Positions 9,253 to 18,101 of a stretch of DNA of 64,000 nucleotides are shown piece after piece. Position 1 is the first letter of the stretch; the number at the start of each line of letters is the position of its first letter. A program made the position numbers and the translations under genes. This stretch comes from Ornithomonoglobus_A sp045532455 (lineage in GTDB: Bacteria > Bacillota > Clostridia > UBA1381): contig JAZSFX010000038.1 in the NCBI GenBank assembly GCA_045532455.1, positions 1 to 64,000 of the forward strand, read 5' to 3'. The notes beneath the pieces are model-generated. The model made no database searches. It saw only the letters and a list, made by a program, of their open reading frames with translations, and was not told the DNA's origin.

Positions 9253-9982
9253 TATACTCCATCTTTACCCCGATTTACTCAATCTATATGGTGATAAGGG
9301 AAATATAGAATGTTTAAGAAAACGTCTGTTGTGGCGCGATATTGATGTGGAATACAACACATACACAAGCGATAACCAAAGCGAGCTAAACCTTAGTGAA
9401 GTTGATATATTATTCATCGGTGGCGGAAGCGACAAAGAAGAAAAGCACGCCTGCAAAAATCTTTTACCATATAAGGAGCAACTTCGCACCTTTGCAGAAA
9501 ATGGCGGTGTTCTTGTTGCTCTGTGCGGTGCGTATCCCATTTTGGGCAATTATTTTAAAACCGAAGACGAAACAGTAGAGGGTCTGGGAATATTAAATAT
9601 TTACACCGAATACGAAAGCAAGCGAATTACAAACAACGTGGTTTTAGAATCGGACTTTGTGAAAACTCGCATTGTTGGTTTTGAAAATCACAGTGGCAGA
9701 ACATATATAAACGACCATACTCCGCTTGGCAAAGTCGTTTTTGGCAAAGGCAACAACGATAGCGGTGATTACGAGGGTGTTGTTTACAAAAATGTTATTG
9801 CAACAAATCTGCACGGTCCTCTTTTGCCGAAAAATCCCGAGCTTTGCGACTATATCCTGACTTGCGCTCTAAAGAAAAAATACACTGATTTTGATGTACT
9901 CTCACCGCTTGACGACACAATGGAAAACACCGCAAACGAGTATGTAATAAAAAATTATTGTTCCGATTTACAAGTTAAATAA
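9242..9982 (+). CDS. gatD: Lipid II isoglutaminyl synthase, glutamine amidotransferase subunit GatD
   Basis: A 246-residue class I (triad-type) glutamine amidotransferase, the ammonia-generating partner of MurT. The nucleophile is Cys95 in VALCGAYPILG; the catalytic His lies in NLHGPLLPKNP near residue 190, as in CobB/CobQ-like amidotransferases. It overlaps murT by 11 bases, and its own GGAGAG ribosome binding site lies within the murT end. The pair alters wall charge and cross-linking. Length and motifs are normal and nothing is missing. Confidence 0.95.
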   Translation: MKINILHLYPDLLNLYGDKGNIECLRKRLLWRDIDVEYNTYTSDNQSELNLSEVDILFIGGGSDKEEKHACKNLLPYKEQLRTFAENGGVLVALCGAYPILGNYFKTEDETVEGLGILNIYTEYESKRITNNVVLESDFVKTRIVGFENHSGRTYINDHTPLGKVVFGKGNNDSGDYEGVVYKNVIATNLHGPLLPKNPELCDYILTCALKKKYTDFDVLSPLDDTMENTANEYVIKNYCSDLQVK

Positions 9983-10080
9983 CACAAAAATTTATAAATT
10001 GGAGCATATTGCATATAATATTTTCATAGAATATTATAAATGCGGACAGATTGCAATTTTTATTAATGGAGGACAAATAA

Positions 10081-10464
10081 ATGACTTTTGAAACTGCTTT
10101 TAAACGTTTAAAAACTAAATTTGCAAATGTTGATACAACACTTTTGGAGGATATGGCAATACAGATTACTTTGATTGACGAAGACTGTGGCGGTACTTTT
10201 TATGCAGAGGTTAAGGATAATAATTTAAATGTAGAGCCATACGACTATAACGATAACGACGCAGTTCTTGATATTACAAGAAAGTCGATTTCGGATATAT
10301 TGGATAAAAAAATATCCTTTGAAAAGGCACTGAACTCAGGCGAGGCAACAGTAGTGGGAAATATCGAGAAGTTTAATGCGTTTGTAAACTCAGTAAAAGC
10401 ACCTGAGAAAACTGCCACAAAGCCGAAAAAGGAAGTTAAAAAGGAAACTAAAAAAAGAAGTTAA
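10081..10464 (+). CDS. Small SCP2 (sterol carrier-like) domain protein
   Basis: A 127-residue cytoplasmic protein. Residues 1-105 have the pattern of bacterial SCP2/sterol-transfer-like domains (repeated amphipathic strands, then LDITRKSISDILDKKISFEKALNSGEATVVGN, here cited by position about 70-100), and the last 20 residues are a lysine-rich tail. Such domains bind hydrophobic ligands, but the ligand in Firmicutes is unknown. A clear ribosome binding site (GGAGG) precedes the ATG. It lies between gatD and typA with its own terminator and may be a single-gene unit. Confidence 0.75.
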   Translation: MTFETAFKRLKTKFANVDTTLLEDMAIQITLIDEDCGGTFYAEVKDNNLNVEPYDYNDNDAVLDITRKSISDILDKKISFEKALNSGEATVVGNIEKFNAFVNSVKAPEKTATKPKKEVKKETKKRS

Positions 10465-10484
10465 AAAGAAAAAATAACTTATCA

Positions 10485-10519
10485 TTAAAGGGATTGTTTT
10501 TATAAGCAACCCCTTTTTA
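10485..10519 (+). terminator. Terminator after the SCP2-domain gene
   Basis: AAAGGG near 10487 pairs with CCCTTT near 10510, with a short inner TTG/CAA extension, followed by a run of Ts. Confidence 0.7.
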
Positions 10520-10592
10520 TATATTATGATACAAAAAAATCCATCAATTACAAATTGTGCTTGTTCATATTTCCGTTTTTTGTAAAAAAATA

Positions 10593-10621
10593 TTGTATAA
10601 ATGAAAATATAAGTGTATAAT
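10593..10621 (+). promoter_or_regulatory. Promoter of typA
   Basis: TTGTAT (10593-10598), a 17-base spacer and TATAAT (10616-10621), 39 bases upstream of the typA start codon. Confidence 0.65.
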
Positions 10622-10660
10622 TAACATATTGATTTATCTATCCGGAAAGGAGCTTACTTA

Positions 10661-12484
10661 ATGATAAGCAGAGAAAATATACGAAACATAGCAATTATAG
10701 CGCACGTAGACCACGGAAAAACCACACTTGTTGACGCAATGCTTTCACAGTGCGGAACATTCAGGGAAAATGAGGTTGTTGACGAGAGAGTTATGGACTC
10801 AAACGACCTCGAAAAAGAGCGCGGTATTACTATATTGGCAAAAAATACTTCGCTAAATTATAAGGGTACTAAAATAAATATTATAGACACACCCGGACAC
10901 GCCGACTTTGGCGGAGAGGTGGAGCGCGGTCTTGAAATGGTTGACGGTGTTTTGCTTTTGGTTGATGCTTTTGAGGGTTGTATGCCACAGACACGTTTTG
11001 TTTTGTCTAAGGCATTTGCACTAAATCTTCAGCCGATTATAGTGGTGAACAAGGTTGACCGTCCCAATGCACGTCCTTATGAGGTAGTAGACGAGGTGTT
11101 GGAATTATTTATAGATTTGGGTGCAACAGAAGAACAGCTCGACACTCCTGTTATTTATGCATCAGGTCGTGATGGCTGGGCAACTGCGGAGTACAATCCC
11201 GAGCAACCAAATTCCGATTTAACAGAGCTTTTTGAGCTTATAGTAAATTCAATTCCGTGTCCCCAATGTGAGGACGACGCACCGTTCCAGATGCTTGTAT
11301 CCAATATTGACTATGACGAATACACAGGAAGAATTGCAGTAGGTAAAATTCAAAGAGGAAAAATCACAACAAATATGCCGCTTGCAGTATGCAAAGCAGA
11401 CGGAAAAATCACAAGAAGCAAGGCAGTTAAGCTATATACTTTTGAGGGACTTAACAAAGCGGTTACTGATGAGGTGGGTGCAGGCGATGTTGTGGCAATC
11501 TCGGGAATTGCCGACATAAATATCGGCGAAACCATATGCGACACACAAAACCCCGACGCTTTACCGTTTGTTAAGATAGATGACCCCGTACTTTCTATGA
11601 CGTTCAGTGTAAACGACTCACCCTTTGCCGGTCAGGACGGAAAGTTTGTTACATCAAGACAGCTTAGAGAAAGACTATTCCGTGAGCTTGACTCAAATGT
11701 TGCACTAAGAGTTGAGGAAACTGACACTACCGAAGCATTTACTGTTTCGGGCAGAGGTGAGCTTCATCTTTCGGTTTTAATAGAAAATATGCGACGTGAG
11801 GGATATGAATTTCAGGTTTCTAATCCCGTTGTTATATACAAACACATCGACGGTCAGCTTTGCGAGCCGATTGAAGATTTAACAATAGATGTTCCCGACG
11901 AATACACAGGTACTGTTATGGACGGTGTTATTCAACGAAAGGGCGAAATGACAAATATGTCCCCTACCGCGCAAAATTACACAAGGCTTGAATTTAAGAT
12001 ACCATCACGCGGACTTATTGGATTTAGAAATGAGCTTATGACTGCCACAAAGGGTACTGCAATAATAAATAGTATTTTAAGCGGATATGAAGCATACAAA
12101 GGCGACTTTATGGGCAGAACACGAGGCGCAATCATCGCATGGGAGGACGGCGAGTCTATAACCTACGGACTTTACAATGCACAGGAGCGCGGAAACTTAT
12201 TTATCGGCCCCGGTGTTAAGGTCTACGAGGGTATGATTGTCGGCGAAAATGCACGACTTGAGGATATTGTAATAAATGTGTGCAAGAGAAAGCACGCAAC
12301 AAATACAAGAGCATCAGGCTCGGACGATGCGCTAAAGCTTACACCGCCAAAGGATTTGAGCCTGGAGCAATGTCTTGACTTTATCGCCGATGATGAGCTA
12401 TTGGAGGTTACACCAAATCATTTAAGAATGAGAAAAAGAATTTTAAAAACAGATTTAAGAGCAAAAGCAAGAAATGTGAAATGA
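10661..12484 (+). CDS. typA: Translational GTPase TypA/BipA
   Basis: A 607-residue ribosome-associated GTPase of the EF-G-like family, important for ribosome assembly at low temperature and for stress responses. The G1 motif AHVDHGKTTL (residues 15-24), the switch region ERGITILAKN, the G3 motif DTPGHADFGGEV and the G4 motif NKVDRPNA are all intact. The TypA-specific C-terminal domain is present (RGLIGFRNELMTATKG and the basic end KRKHATNTRASGSDDA). Normal length for the family. GGAAAGGAG precedes the ATG. No neighbour is functionally linked in an obvious way. Confidence 0.97.
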   Translation: MISRENIRNIAIIAHVDHGKTTLVDAMLSQCGTFRENEVVDERVMDSNDLEKERGITILAKNTSLNYKGTKINIIDTPGHADFGGEVERGLEMVDGVLLLVDAFEGCMPQTRFVLSKAFALNLQPIIVVNKVDRPNARPYEVVDEVLELFIDLGATEEQLDTPVIYASGRDGWATAEYNPEQPNSDLTELFELIVNSIPCPQCEDDAPFQMLVSNIDYDEYTGRIAVGKIQRGKITTNMPLAVCKADGKITRSKAVKLYTFEGLNKAVTDEVGAGDVVAISGIADINIGETICDTQNPDALPFVKIDDPVLSMTFSVNDSPFAGQDGKFVTSRQLRERLFRELDSNVALRVEETDTTEAFTVSGRGELHLSVLIENMRREGYEFQVSNPVVIYKHIDGQLCEPIEDLTIDVPDEYTGTVMDGVIQRKGEMTNMSPTAQNYTRLEFKIPSRGLIGFRNELMTATKGTAIINSILSGYEAYKGDFMGRTRGAIIAWEDGESITYGLYNAQERGNLFIGPGVKVYEGMIVGENARLEDIVINVCKRKHATNTRASGSDDALKLTPPKDLSLEQCLDFIADDELLEVTPNHLRMRKRILKTDLRAKARNVK

Positions 12485-12530
12485 CAAAAAAAGTATTGAT
12501 AAATTTTTCAATATGTGATACAATAACTAT

Positions 12531-12680
12531 GCCAAATCAATTAAATATGCTTAATGGGTTATTTTCTATGGAATAATTATACCCTTTTTGAGCATACTCG
12601 TATTATTGAATTTGATAAAAACGCAGATTCTACTTATGCGAGTATGATTAACTCATTATGCATATAATTATTGGTTTGGC
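12531..12680 (+). repeat. 150-bp foldback / structured leader element
   Basis: The ends are long imperfect inverted repeats: 12531-12556 pairs with 12654-12680 (GCCAAA outermost, then A/T-rich pairs, then GCTTAATG against CATTATGC). Inside sits a perfect 8-bp stem, CATACTCG (12593-12600) with CGAGTATG (12639-12646). The loop above it carries 12614-12630, which is complementary, with one bulge, to 12689-12706 outside the element. ACTAT abuts the left end (12526-12530) and recurs one base beyond the right end (12682-12686), which could be a target duplication. Either a foldback/MITE-like insertion or a structured RNA leader. I recognise no known riboswitch class. Confidence 0.7.
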
Positions 12681-12703
12681 GACTATCGGAATTTGCGTTT
12701 TTT

Positions 12704-12732
12704 ATGCGTCTGCTTCGGTAGGCGCATTTTTT
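12704..12732 (+). terminator. Intrinsic terminator in the BspA-like gene leader
   Basis: A 9-bp stem (12705-12713 with 12718-12726) closed by a TTCG tetraloop and followed by six Ts (12727-12732). It ends only 8 bases before the ribosome binding site GGAGG (12740-12744) of the next gene. It may end typA transcription, or may work as a conditional attenuator, because it follows the foldback element whose loop can pair with the sequence just upstream of this hairpin. Confidence 0.85.
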
Positions 12733-12753
12733 AATTTACGGAGGTAGTACCAA

Positions 12754-15700
12754 ATGAAAAAAAGAATTTTAAGTGTATTAATTGCACTGTGTATGATAAC
12801 ATCCTTAATTATCATACCAAACACAGCTTTGGCGAAAACCCTAATAACTCCAACAAACTATACAGGCAACAAAGGTTTTTTGGAAGTCGAATTTGACACA
12901 GTATTAGATGAAACAACTAACCTTGCAGATGTAAAAATTTTTGACACAAATGATAATGTAGTTGAAAATACTGCATCAATAGTTGACGGAAAACTTCACA
13001 TAGATATACCATCAATGGTAAGAGACACTATTTACGAAATCTATATCCCAGATGGCTTTGGTAACGACATAATAGCAACAGACCATGCAATATCAAAGAA
13101 GTTCTCGCTAAAAACTATTGCTTTCGAAAACTTCGACAATGACGGACAGGCAATGGGTAATATGCAAGTAAACCCCCAAGGTACAGTAGTAGACCCATTA
13201 AACCCCTCAAATACGATGGGTATGGACGGTGTAACAAGTTTTGGTACAACATTTACAAACAACGAGGCAAGACATCTCGAAAACTTTACTCTCGAATTTG
13301 ACTACCAGATTTTCTATCCAGTAGAACAGGCAAGAAATTTCAAATATGAGATGGATGCCATATACTTTACATTCGACTCGTTTATGTTTAACTGTACACC
13401 AACACCAACCGCAGGTAAATACAACGGTGTTTCTCTGGCAATAAAAGAACACGCATTGGTGGCGGGTAAAGAATACTATAATGATACTCAGGAGTGGGCC
13501 CTCACAGGTATTGCGTCGTTTTTGGCAAGATACGACTACACAGTCCACGGCGACAGTTATAAGGGTACTACCATATACCAGCCGGGCGATGCGTTCCCTA
13601 CATCAATAGAGGTTACAAGAAATAACGGAGAACGTGTATTAACATCAGAAAGAGAATTAAAACCTGCAACACATCTTGAATTTGTTAAAACAGGCTCATC
13701 AATTTCCGTAACACGCGGAGGAGAATTCTTAGCAACATACGAGGCACAACGCCACACAAGCAAAACAGGTGAAGTTAAAATTAATCGTGTAGGCGCTAAC
13801 CATATGTCATTTGATAATATAAGAATATGTGCAATAAAATTTGAGGGGGATGATGAAACTCCGCTAACGTACATATGCTCCGACGGAAAGGCTTCAGTTG
13901 CGTATTGTAGTACGGATGCAGGTGGTGATATAGAAATTCCTGCGACTTATAGAAGCTATCCTGTAACAACAATTGAGGATGGTGCTTTTAGAAATTGCAC
14001 TGGTATTACAGGCATAACAATACCTGATAGTATAACGAGCATTGGAGATTCTGCATTTCGTGATTGCACTAATCTTACTAACATAACAATACCTGATAGT
14101 GTAACAAGCATTGGAGATTATACATTCTATGGTTGTAGTGATGTTACTAACATAACAATACCCGATAGTGTAACAAGTATTGGAAGCTATGCATTTTATG
14201 ATTGCAATAGTCTGTCAAGTATATTTATGCCTGATAGCATAACAAGCATCAGAAATTATGCATTTTTCTATTGTAACAACCTAAAAAACGTGTATTATGC
14301 AGGTAGCGAAGATAACTGGAACAATATATCAATTTCTTCAGGTAATACAACATTAACAAACGCCACCAAACATTATAATGTAATAAGCTATGAGAATTTA
14401 ATTTATGTAGTAACAAACAATAAGGCCGCAATTACAGGCTACAATACATCTCAAAACGGAGCATTAGAAATTCCTCAGTCCATTAATGGTTATCCTGTAA
14501 CAGAAATTGCAAACAAAGCATTTTATAATTGTGCCACAATAACAGGCATATCAATTCCAGATAGTGTAACAAGCATTGGAGAACAAGCATTTTATGGTTG
14601 TACCAATCTTACGAGTGTGACTATATCTGATAGTGTAACAAGTATTGAATCTGGTGCATTTTTACGTTGCAACAGTTTGATAAGCTTCAATGTTGATACA
14701 AATAATAATTATTTTTCATCCGATAGTTACGGAGTGCTTTTTAATAAAGATAAAACAAGATTACTGCAATATCCTGCAGGTAATACAAGAACAACATATG
14801 AAATCCCCGACAGTGTAACAAGTATTTTTGCTAATGCATTTGATTATTGTCGTAGCTTGACAGATTTTGTTGTTGATACAAATAATAATTATTTTTCATC
14901 CGATAGTTACGGAGTACTATTTAATAAAGATAAAACAACATTAGTGCGATATCCTGAGGGTAATACAGAAACAACATATGTAATCCCCGACACAGTAAAA
15001 AACCTTGACTTTAATGCATTTTTGGGCTGCATCAATCTGACAGATGTAACAATTCCTGACAGCGTAACAAGTATAGCTACACAGGCATTTTATAATTGCA
15101 CAAGCCTTGCAAGTGTAACAATTCCTGATAGTGTAACAAGTATTGGAACTGCTGCATTTTATAATTGTAGAGGCCTTGAAAGTGTAACCATTCCCAACAG
15201 TGTTACGAGCATTGGACATAATGCATTCTGTAACTGCACAAGCCTTGCAAGTGTAACAATTCCTGATAGTGTAACAACCCTCGGAAATCAGGCATTTTAT
15301 AATTGCACAAGCCTTGCAAGTGTAACAATTCCTGATAGTGTAACAAGTATTGGAACTGCTGCATTTTATGATTGCACCGGCCTTGCAAGTGTAACAATTC
15401 CCAACAGTGTTACGAGCATTGGCGATTATGCATTCTATGGTTGTAGCAGTCTTGCAAACATGACAATTCCTGATAGTGTAACAAGCATTGGAACTGCTGC
15501 ATTTTATAATTGTAGCGACCTTGAAAGTGTAACCATTCCCAACAGTGTTACGAGCATTGGCGATTATGCATTTCAATACTGTATCAGTCTTACAAACATA
15601 ACTATCCCCGATAGTGTTACAATCATCGGAAAACAAGTGTTTTATAGTTGCACCAATCTTGCAAGTGTAACAATTCCTGATAGTGTAACAAGCATTGGAA

Positions 15701-16125
15701 CCGCTGCTTTTTATAATTGCAGCAGCCTTACTGATGTATATTATACAGGAGATGAAGATGATTGGAGTAGCATATCAATCAGTTCAGGTAATACACCATT
15801 AACAAACGCCACTATACATTATAACTACGAGCCTTACAAACACGAAATTATAACATATAGTATCAGCAATAATTCACTTGTTGTAAACACCAATATCGAA
15901 AATAACACAGATTTACCATCTGTATCGATACTTGCAGTGTATGATGAAACAGGAGCATTGAAAGGATTGGATACAACCACAGATTACAGCAGGGCATCAA
16001 TTGATTTTACAATAAGTAATTACACCTACAAAAATGGTGATTATGCAAAATTATTTATGTGGAATTCGTTAGCTGATATGGAATCTTTACTTGATGCCGA
16101 ACAGGTTGATATTTTAATTGAATAA
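12754..16125 (+). CDS. Secreted BspA-like leucine-rich-repeat protein
   Basis: A 1123-residue exported protein. Residues 1-27 are a signal peptide ending near TALA. Residues of about 30-370 form a unique N-terminal region that may include a Big/lectin-like part. Residues of about 380-1040 are LRR_5 (BspA/Treponema type) repeats of about 23 residues with the core SVTIPDSVTSIGTAAFYNC. Two larger blocks (around residues 650-695 and 708-755) share the motif NNNYFSSDSYGVLFNKDKT. The last 80 residues are a separate beta-rich tail. No LPxTG or SLH motif is visible, so the surface-attachment mode is unclear. The family acts in adhesion or protein binding in gut and oral bacteria; that role is inference here. 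The repeat DNA is nearly identical from unit to unit. Confidence 0.88.
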   Translation: MKKRILSVLIALCMITSLIIIPNTALAKTLITPTNYTGNKGFLEVEFDTVLDETTNLADVKIFDTNDNVVENTASIVDGKLHIDIPSMVRDTIYEIYIPDGFGNDIIATDHAISKKFSLKTIAFENFDNDGQAMGNMQVNPQGTVVDPLNPSNTMGMDGVTSFGTTFTNNEARHLENFTLEFDYQIFYPVEQARNFKYEMDAIYFTFDSFMFNCTPTPTAGKYNGVSLAIKEHALVAGKEYYNDTQEWALTGIASFLARYDYTVHGDSYKGTTIYQPGDAFPTSIEVTRNNGERVLTSERELKPATHLEFVKTGSSISVTRGGEFLATYEAQRHTSKTGEVKINRVGANHMSFDNIRICAIKFEGDDETPLTYICSDGKASVAYCSTDAGGDIEIPATYRSYPVTTIEDGAFRNCTGITGITIPDSITSIGDSAFRDCTNLTNITIPDSVTSIGDYTFYGCSDVTNITIPDSVTSIGSYAFYDCNSLSSIFMPDSITSIRNYAFFYCNNLKNVYYAGSEDNWNNISISSGNTTLTNATKHYNVISYENLIYVVTNNKAAITGYNTSQNGALEIPQSINGYPVTEIANKAFYNCATITGISIPDSVTSIGEQAFYGCTNLTSVTISDSVTSIESGAFLRCNSLISFNVDTNNNYFSSDSYGVLFNKDKTRLLQYPAGNTRTTYEIPDSVTSIFANAFDYCRSLTDFVVDTNNNYFSSDSYGVLFNKDKTTLVRYPEGNTETTYVIPDTVKNLDFNAFLGCINLTDVTIPDSVTSIATQAFYNCTSLASVTIPDSVTSIGTAAFYNCRGLESVTIPNSVTSIGHNAFCNCTSLASVTIPDSVTTLGNQAFYNCTSLASVTIPDSVTSIGTAAFYDCTGLASVTIPNSVTSIGDYAFYGCSSLANMTIPDSVTSIGTAAFYNCSDLESVTIPNSVTSIGDYAFQYCISLTNITIPDSVTIIGKQVFYSCTNLASVTIPDSVTSIGTAAFYNCSSLTDVYYTGDEDDWSSISISSGNTPLTNATIHYNYEPYKHEIITYSISNNSLVVNTNIENNTDLPSVSILAVYDETGALKGLDTTTDYSRASIDFTISNYTYKNGDYAKLFMWNSLADMESLLDAEQVDILIE
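15040..15730 (+). repeat. Near-identical tandem LRR-coding repeats
   Basis: About ten 69-base units repeat within this part of the BspA-like gene. Strings such as GTAACAATTCCTGATAGTGT recur many times with few changes, often without synonymous divergence. This points to recent unit duplication and a potential for length variation by recombination. Confidence 0.85.
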
Positions 16126-16164
16126 CAAAAAAATCTCTGAACATTACTGTTCAGAGATTTTTTT
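16126..16164. terminator. Bidirectional terminator between the BspA-like gene and ruvC
   Basis: A 13-bp perfect stem (16131-16143 with 16148-16160), a TTAC loop, As on the left and Ts on the right. Confidence 0.9.
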
Positions 16165-16666
16165 ATTTCACTCCGTTTGTTCCCAATATATTATTCATCT
16201 TATTTGAATGTGCATGGCATATGGCTATTGCAAGCGCGTCTGCCGCGTCGTCGGGCTTTGGTATGGCATTTAGTCCGAGCATCATTTTAACCATTTGTTG
16301 TATTTGTCCCTTTTGCGCGCGGCCATACCCCGTAACCGCCTGCTTTACCTGCAGTGGTGTATATTCATATATTGGTACATTTGCATTTGCACCGCACGCC
16401 AAAAGCACTCCCCTCGCCTGCGCAACATTTATGGCAGTTTTTTGGTTTGAATTAAAAAACAGTTCCTCTATTGCTATTGCGTCGGGGTTATACTTTTTTA
16501 TGTACTGTGTCATATCGGTATATATCTTTTTTAGTCTTTCTACCGTTGGCATTGTTGATGGTGTTGTGATTGCATTATATTCAAGTGTTCTGAGTTTATT
16601 TTGGGCATATTCAACAACACCTATTCCTACTATTGCATACCCCGGGTCTATTCCAATTATAATCAT
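16163..16666 (-). CDS. ruvC: Crossover junction endodeoxyribonuclease RuvC
   Basis: A 167-residue Holliday junction resolvase that cuts four-way junctions moved by RuvAB during recombinational repair. It has the RNase H-like fold with the acidic residues in place: Asp7 in IIIGIDPGYAIVG, the Glu pair in IAIEELFF near residue 67, and the Asp pair in PDDAADALAIAICHAH near residue 140. Length is typical. ruvA and ruvB are not in the window on either side. Its start region abuts the argG promoter region, and the two genes diverge. Confidence 0.95.
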   Translation of the reverse strand: MIIIGIDPGYAIVGIGVVEYAQNKLRTLEYNAITTPSTMPTVERLKKIYTDMTQYIKKYNPDAIAIEELFFNSNQKTAINVAQARGVLLACGANANVPIYEYTPLQVKQAVTGYGRAQKGQIQQMVKMMLGLNAIPKPDDAADALAIAICHAHSNKMNNILGTNGVK

Positions 16667-16716
16667 TCTCTATAAAATCCTTTCGTATATATTTTTATTT
16701 TTATTATTAATAACTA

Positions 16717-16745
16717 TTGCATAATTAAAAAAAGTGTTGTATAAT
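16717..16745 (+). promoter_or_regulatory. Promoter of argG
   Basis: TTGCAT (16717-16722), a 17-base spacer and TATAAT (16740-16745). No clear ARG box (ArgR operator) was recognised in the 70-base leader. Confidence 0.7.
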
Positions 16746-16818
16746 ATTAAAAGATATAACTGTATATGTTTTACAGCTATTACATATATTTTACTATAAA
16801 TCAGGAGGAATTTCAAGT

Positions 16819-18036
16819 ATGGCAAAGGAAAAAGTTGTTTTAGCTTACAGTGGCGGACTTGATACATCAATCATCATTCCGTGGCTTAAAGAAAATTATG
16901 ACTACGAGGTAATCGCAGTTTGCGGAGACGTTGGTCAGGGAAAAGAAACAGACGGTCTTGATGAAAGAGCTAAAAAAGCAGGCGCTTCTAAGCTTTATAT
17001 AGAAGATTTAAAGGACGAATACGTAGAAGATTACATATTCCCTACACTAAAAGCAGGCGCAGTATATGAGGGCAAGTATCTTTTGGGCACATCTCACGCA
17101 AGACCTATAATTGCAAAAAGATTAGTTGAAATCGCACACAAAGAGGGCGCAACTGCAATATGCCACGGTGCAACAGGCAAGGGCAACGACCAGGTTAGAT
17201 TTGAGCTTACAATAAAAGCGCTTGACCCGTCTCTAAAGATAATAGCTCCATGGAGAATTTGGGATATTAAATCAAGAGAGGACGCAGTTGACTATGCAGA
17301 GGCTCACAACATAGAAATACCTGTAACCAAAAAGGATTTATATTCACGCGACAGAAACATATGGCACATCAGCCACGAGGGCATGGACTTAGAGGACCCT
17401 GCAAACGAGCCTCAGCTTGACAGCTTACTTAAGCTTGGTGTTTCACCCGAGAAAGCTCCTGACGAGGCTGAATATGTTACAATAAGCTTTAAAAAGGGTG
17501 TTCCTGTTGCTCTTGACGGCAAGAAAATGAAAGCAGTTGAGCTTGTAGAAAAGCTAAACGAGCTTGGCGGCAAGCACGGTATAGGTATTGCAGATATCTG
17601 CGAGGACAGACTTGTTGGTATGAAATCGAGAGGTGTTTACGAGACTCCTGGCGGTACAATTCTTTATACTGCACTTCAGGAGCTTGAGTATCTTTGTCTT
17701 GACAGGGACACACAATCATTTAAGCGTCAGGCTGCTATAAAGTTCTCTGAACTTGTATATGACGGAAAATGGTTTACACCGCTTAGAGAGGCGCTTAGCG
17801 CAATGGTTGACTCTATGGAGGAAACTGTCAGCGGGGACGTTAAAATTAAGCTATACAAGGGTAATGCAACACCTGCAGGTGCAACATCACCATACTCACT
17901 TTATAACGAAAATATCGCTTCTTTCGGGGACAGTAAAGAGCTTTACAGCCACAAGGACAGCGAAGGCTTTATAAACCTGTTTGGTCTTCCGCTTGTTGTA
18001 AGAGCTATGATGAAGAAGGAAAACGGATTAGACTAA
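16819..18036 (+). CDS. argG: Argininosuccinate synthase
   Basis: A 405-residue cytoplasmic ligase that condenses citrulline and aspartate with ATP to argininosuccinate, the penultimate step of arginine synthesis. The N-terminal PP-loop is AYSGGLDTSIIIPWL (from residue 9). Also present are the family motifs GATGKGNDQVRFE and SRDRNIWHISHEG. Normal length. GGAGGA precedes the ATG. argH follows 65 bases downstream in the same direction with a hairpin between them, so the two steps are encoded together. No other arg gene except argS lies in the window. Confidence 0.97.
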   Translation: MAKEKVVLAYSGGLDTSIIIPWLKENYDYEVIAVCGDVGQGKETDGLDERAKKAGASKLYIEDLKDEYVEDYIFPTLKAGAVYEGKYLLGTSHARPIIAKRLVEIAHKEGATAICHGATGKGNDQVRFELTIKALDPSLKIIAPWRIWDIKSREDAVDYAEAHNIEIPVTKKDLYSRDRNIWHISHEGMDLEDPANEPQLDSLLKLGVSPEKAPDEAEYVTISFKKGVPVALDGKKMKAVELVEKLNELGGKHGIGIADICEDRLVGMKSRGVYETPGGTILYTALQELEYLCLDRDTQSFKRQAAIKFSELVYDGKWFTPLREALSAMVDSMEETVSGDVKIKLYKGNATPAGATSPYSLYNENIASFGDSKELYSHKDSEGFINLFGLPLVVRAMMKKENGLD

Positions 18037-18047
18037 CATTAATTTTA

Positions 18048-18084
18048 AGCGAAGCGATTAATAAAAATCGCTTCGCTATTTTTC
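18048..18084 (+). terminator. Hairpin between argG and argH (terminator or attenuator)
   Basis: A 12-bp stem, AGCGAAGCGATT (18048-18059) with AATCGCTTCGCT (18066-18077), followed by ATTTTTCTTT. It sits just before the argH ribosome binding site and could lower argH expression relative to argG. Confidence 0.75.
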
Positions 18085-18101
18085 TTTAAGGAGAGATACA
18101 A

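Noticed and set aside
12531..12680. c-di-GMP riboswitch in the BspA-like gene leader
   Set aside because: ACGCAGATTC looks a little like the GEMM core ACGCAAAGCT but the second conserved half and the tetraloop-receptor pattern are missing.
14941..15636. Long minus-strand open frame (231 codons) rich in Cys and Thr
   Set aside because: It is the mirror of the BspA-like repeats: periodic composition follows the 69-base repeat unit and there is no ribosome binding site.
14000..15800. Regular short repeats that could suggest a CRISPR array
   Set aside because: Repeats are in coding frame, 69 bases long without unique spacers, and encode LRR units.
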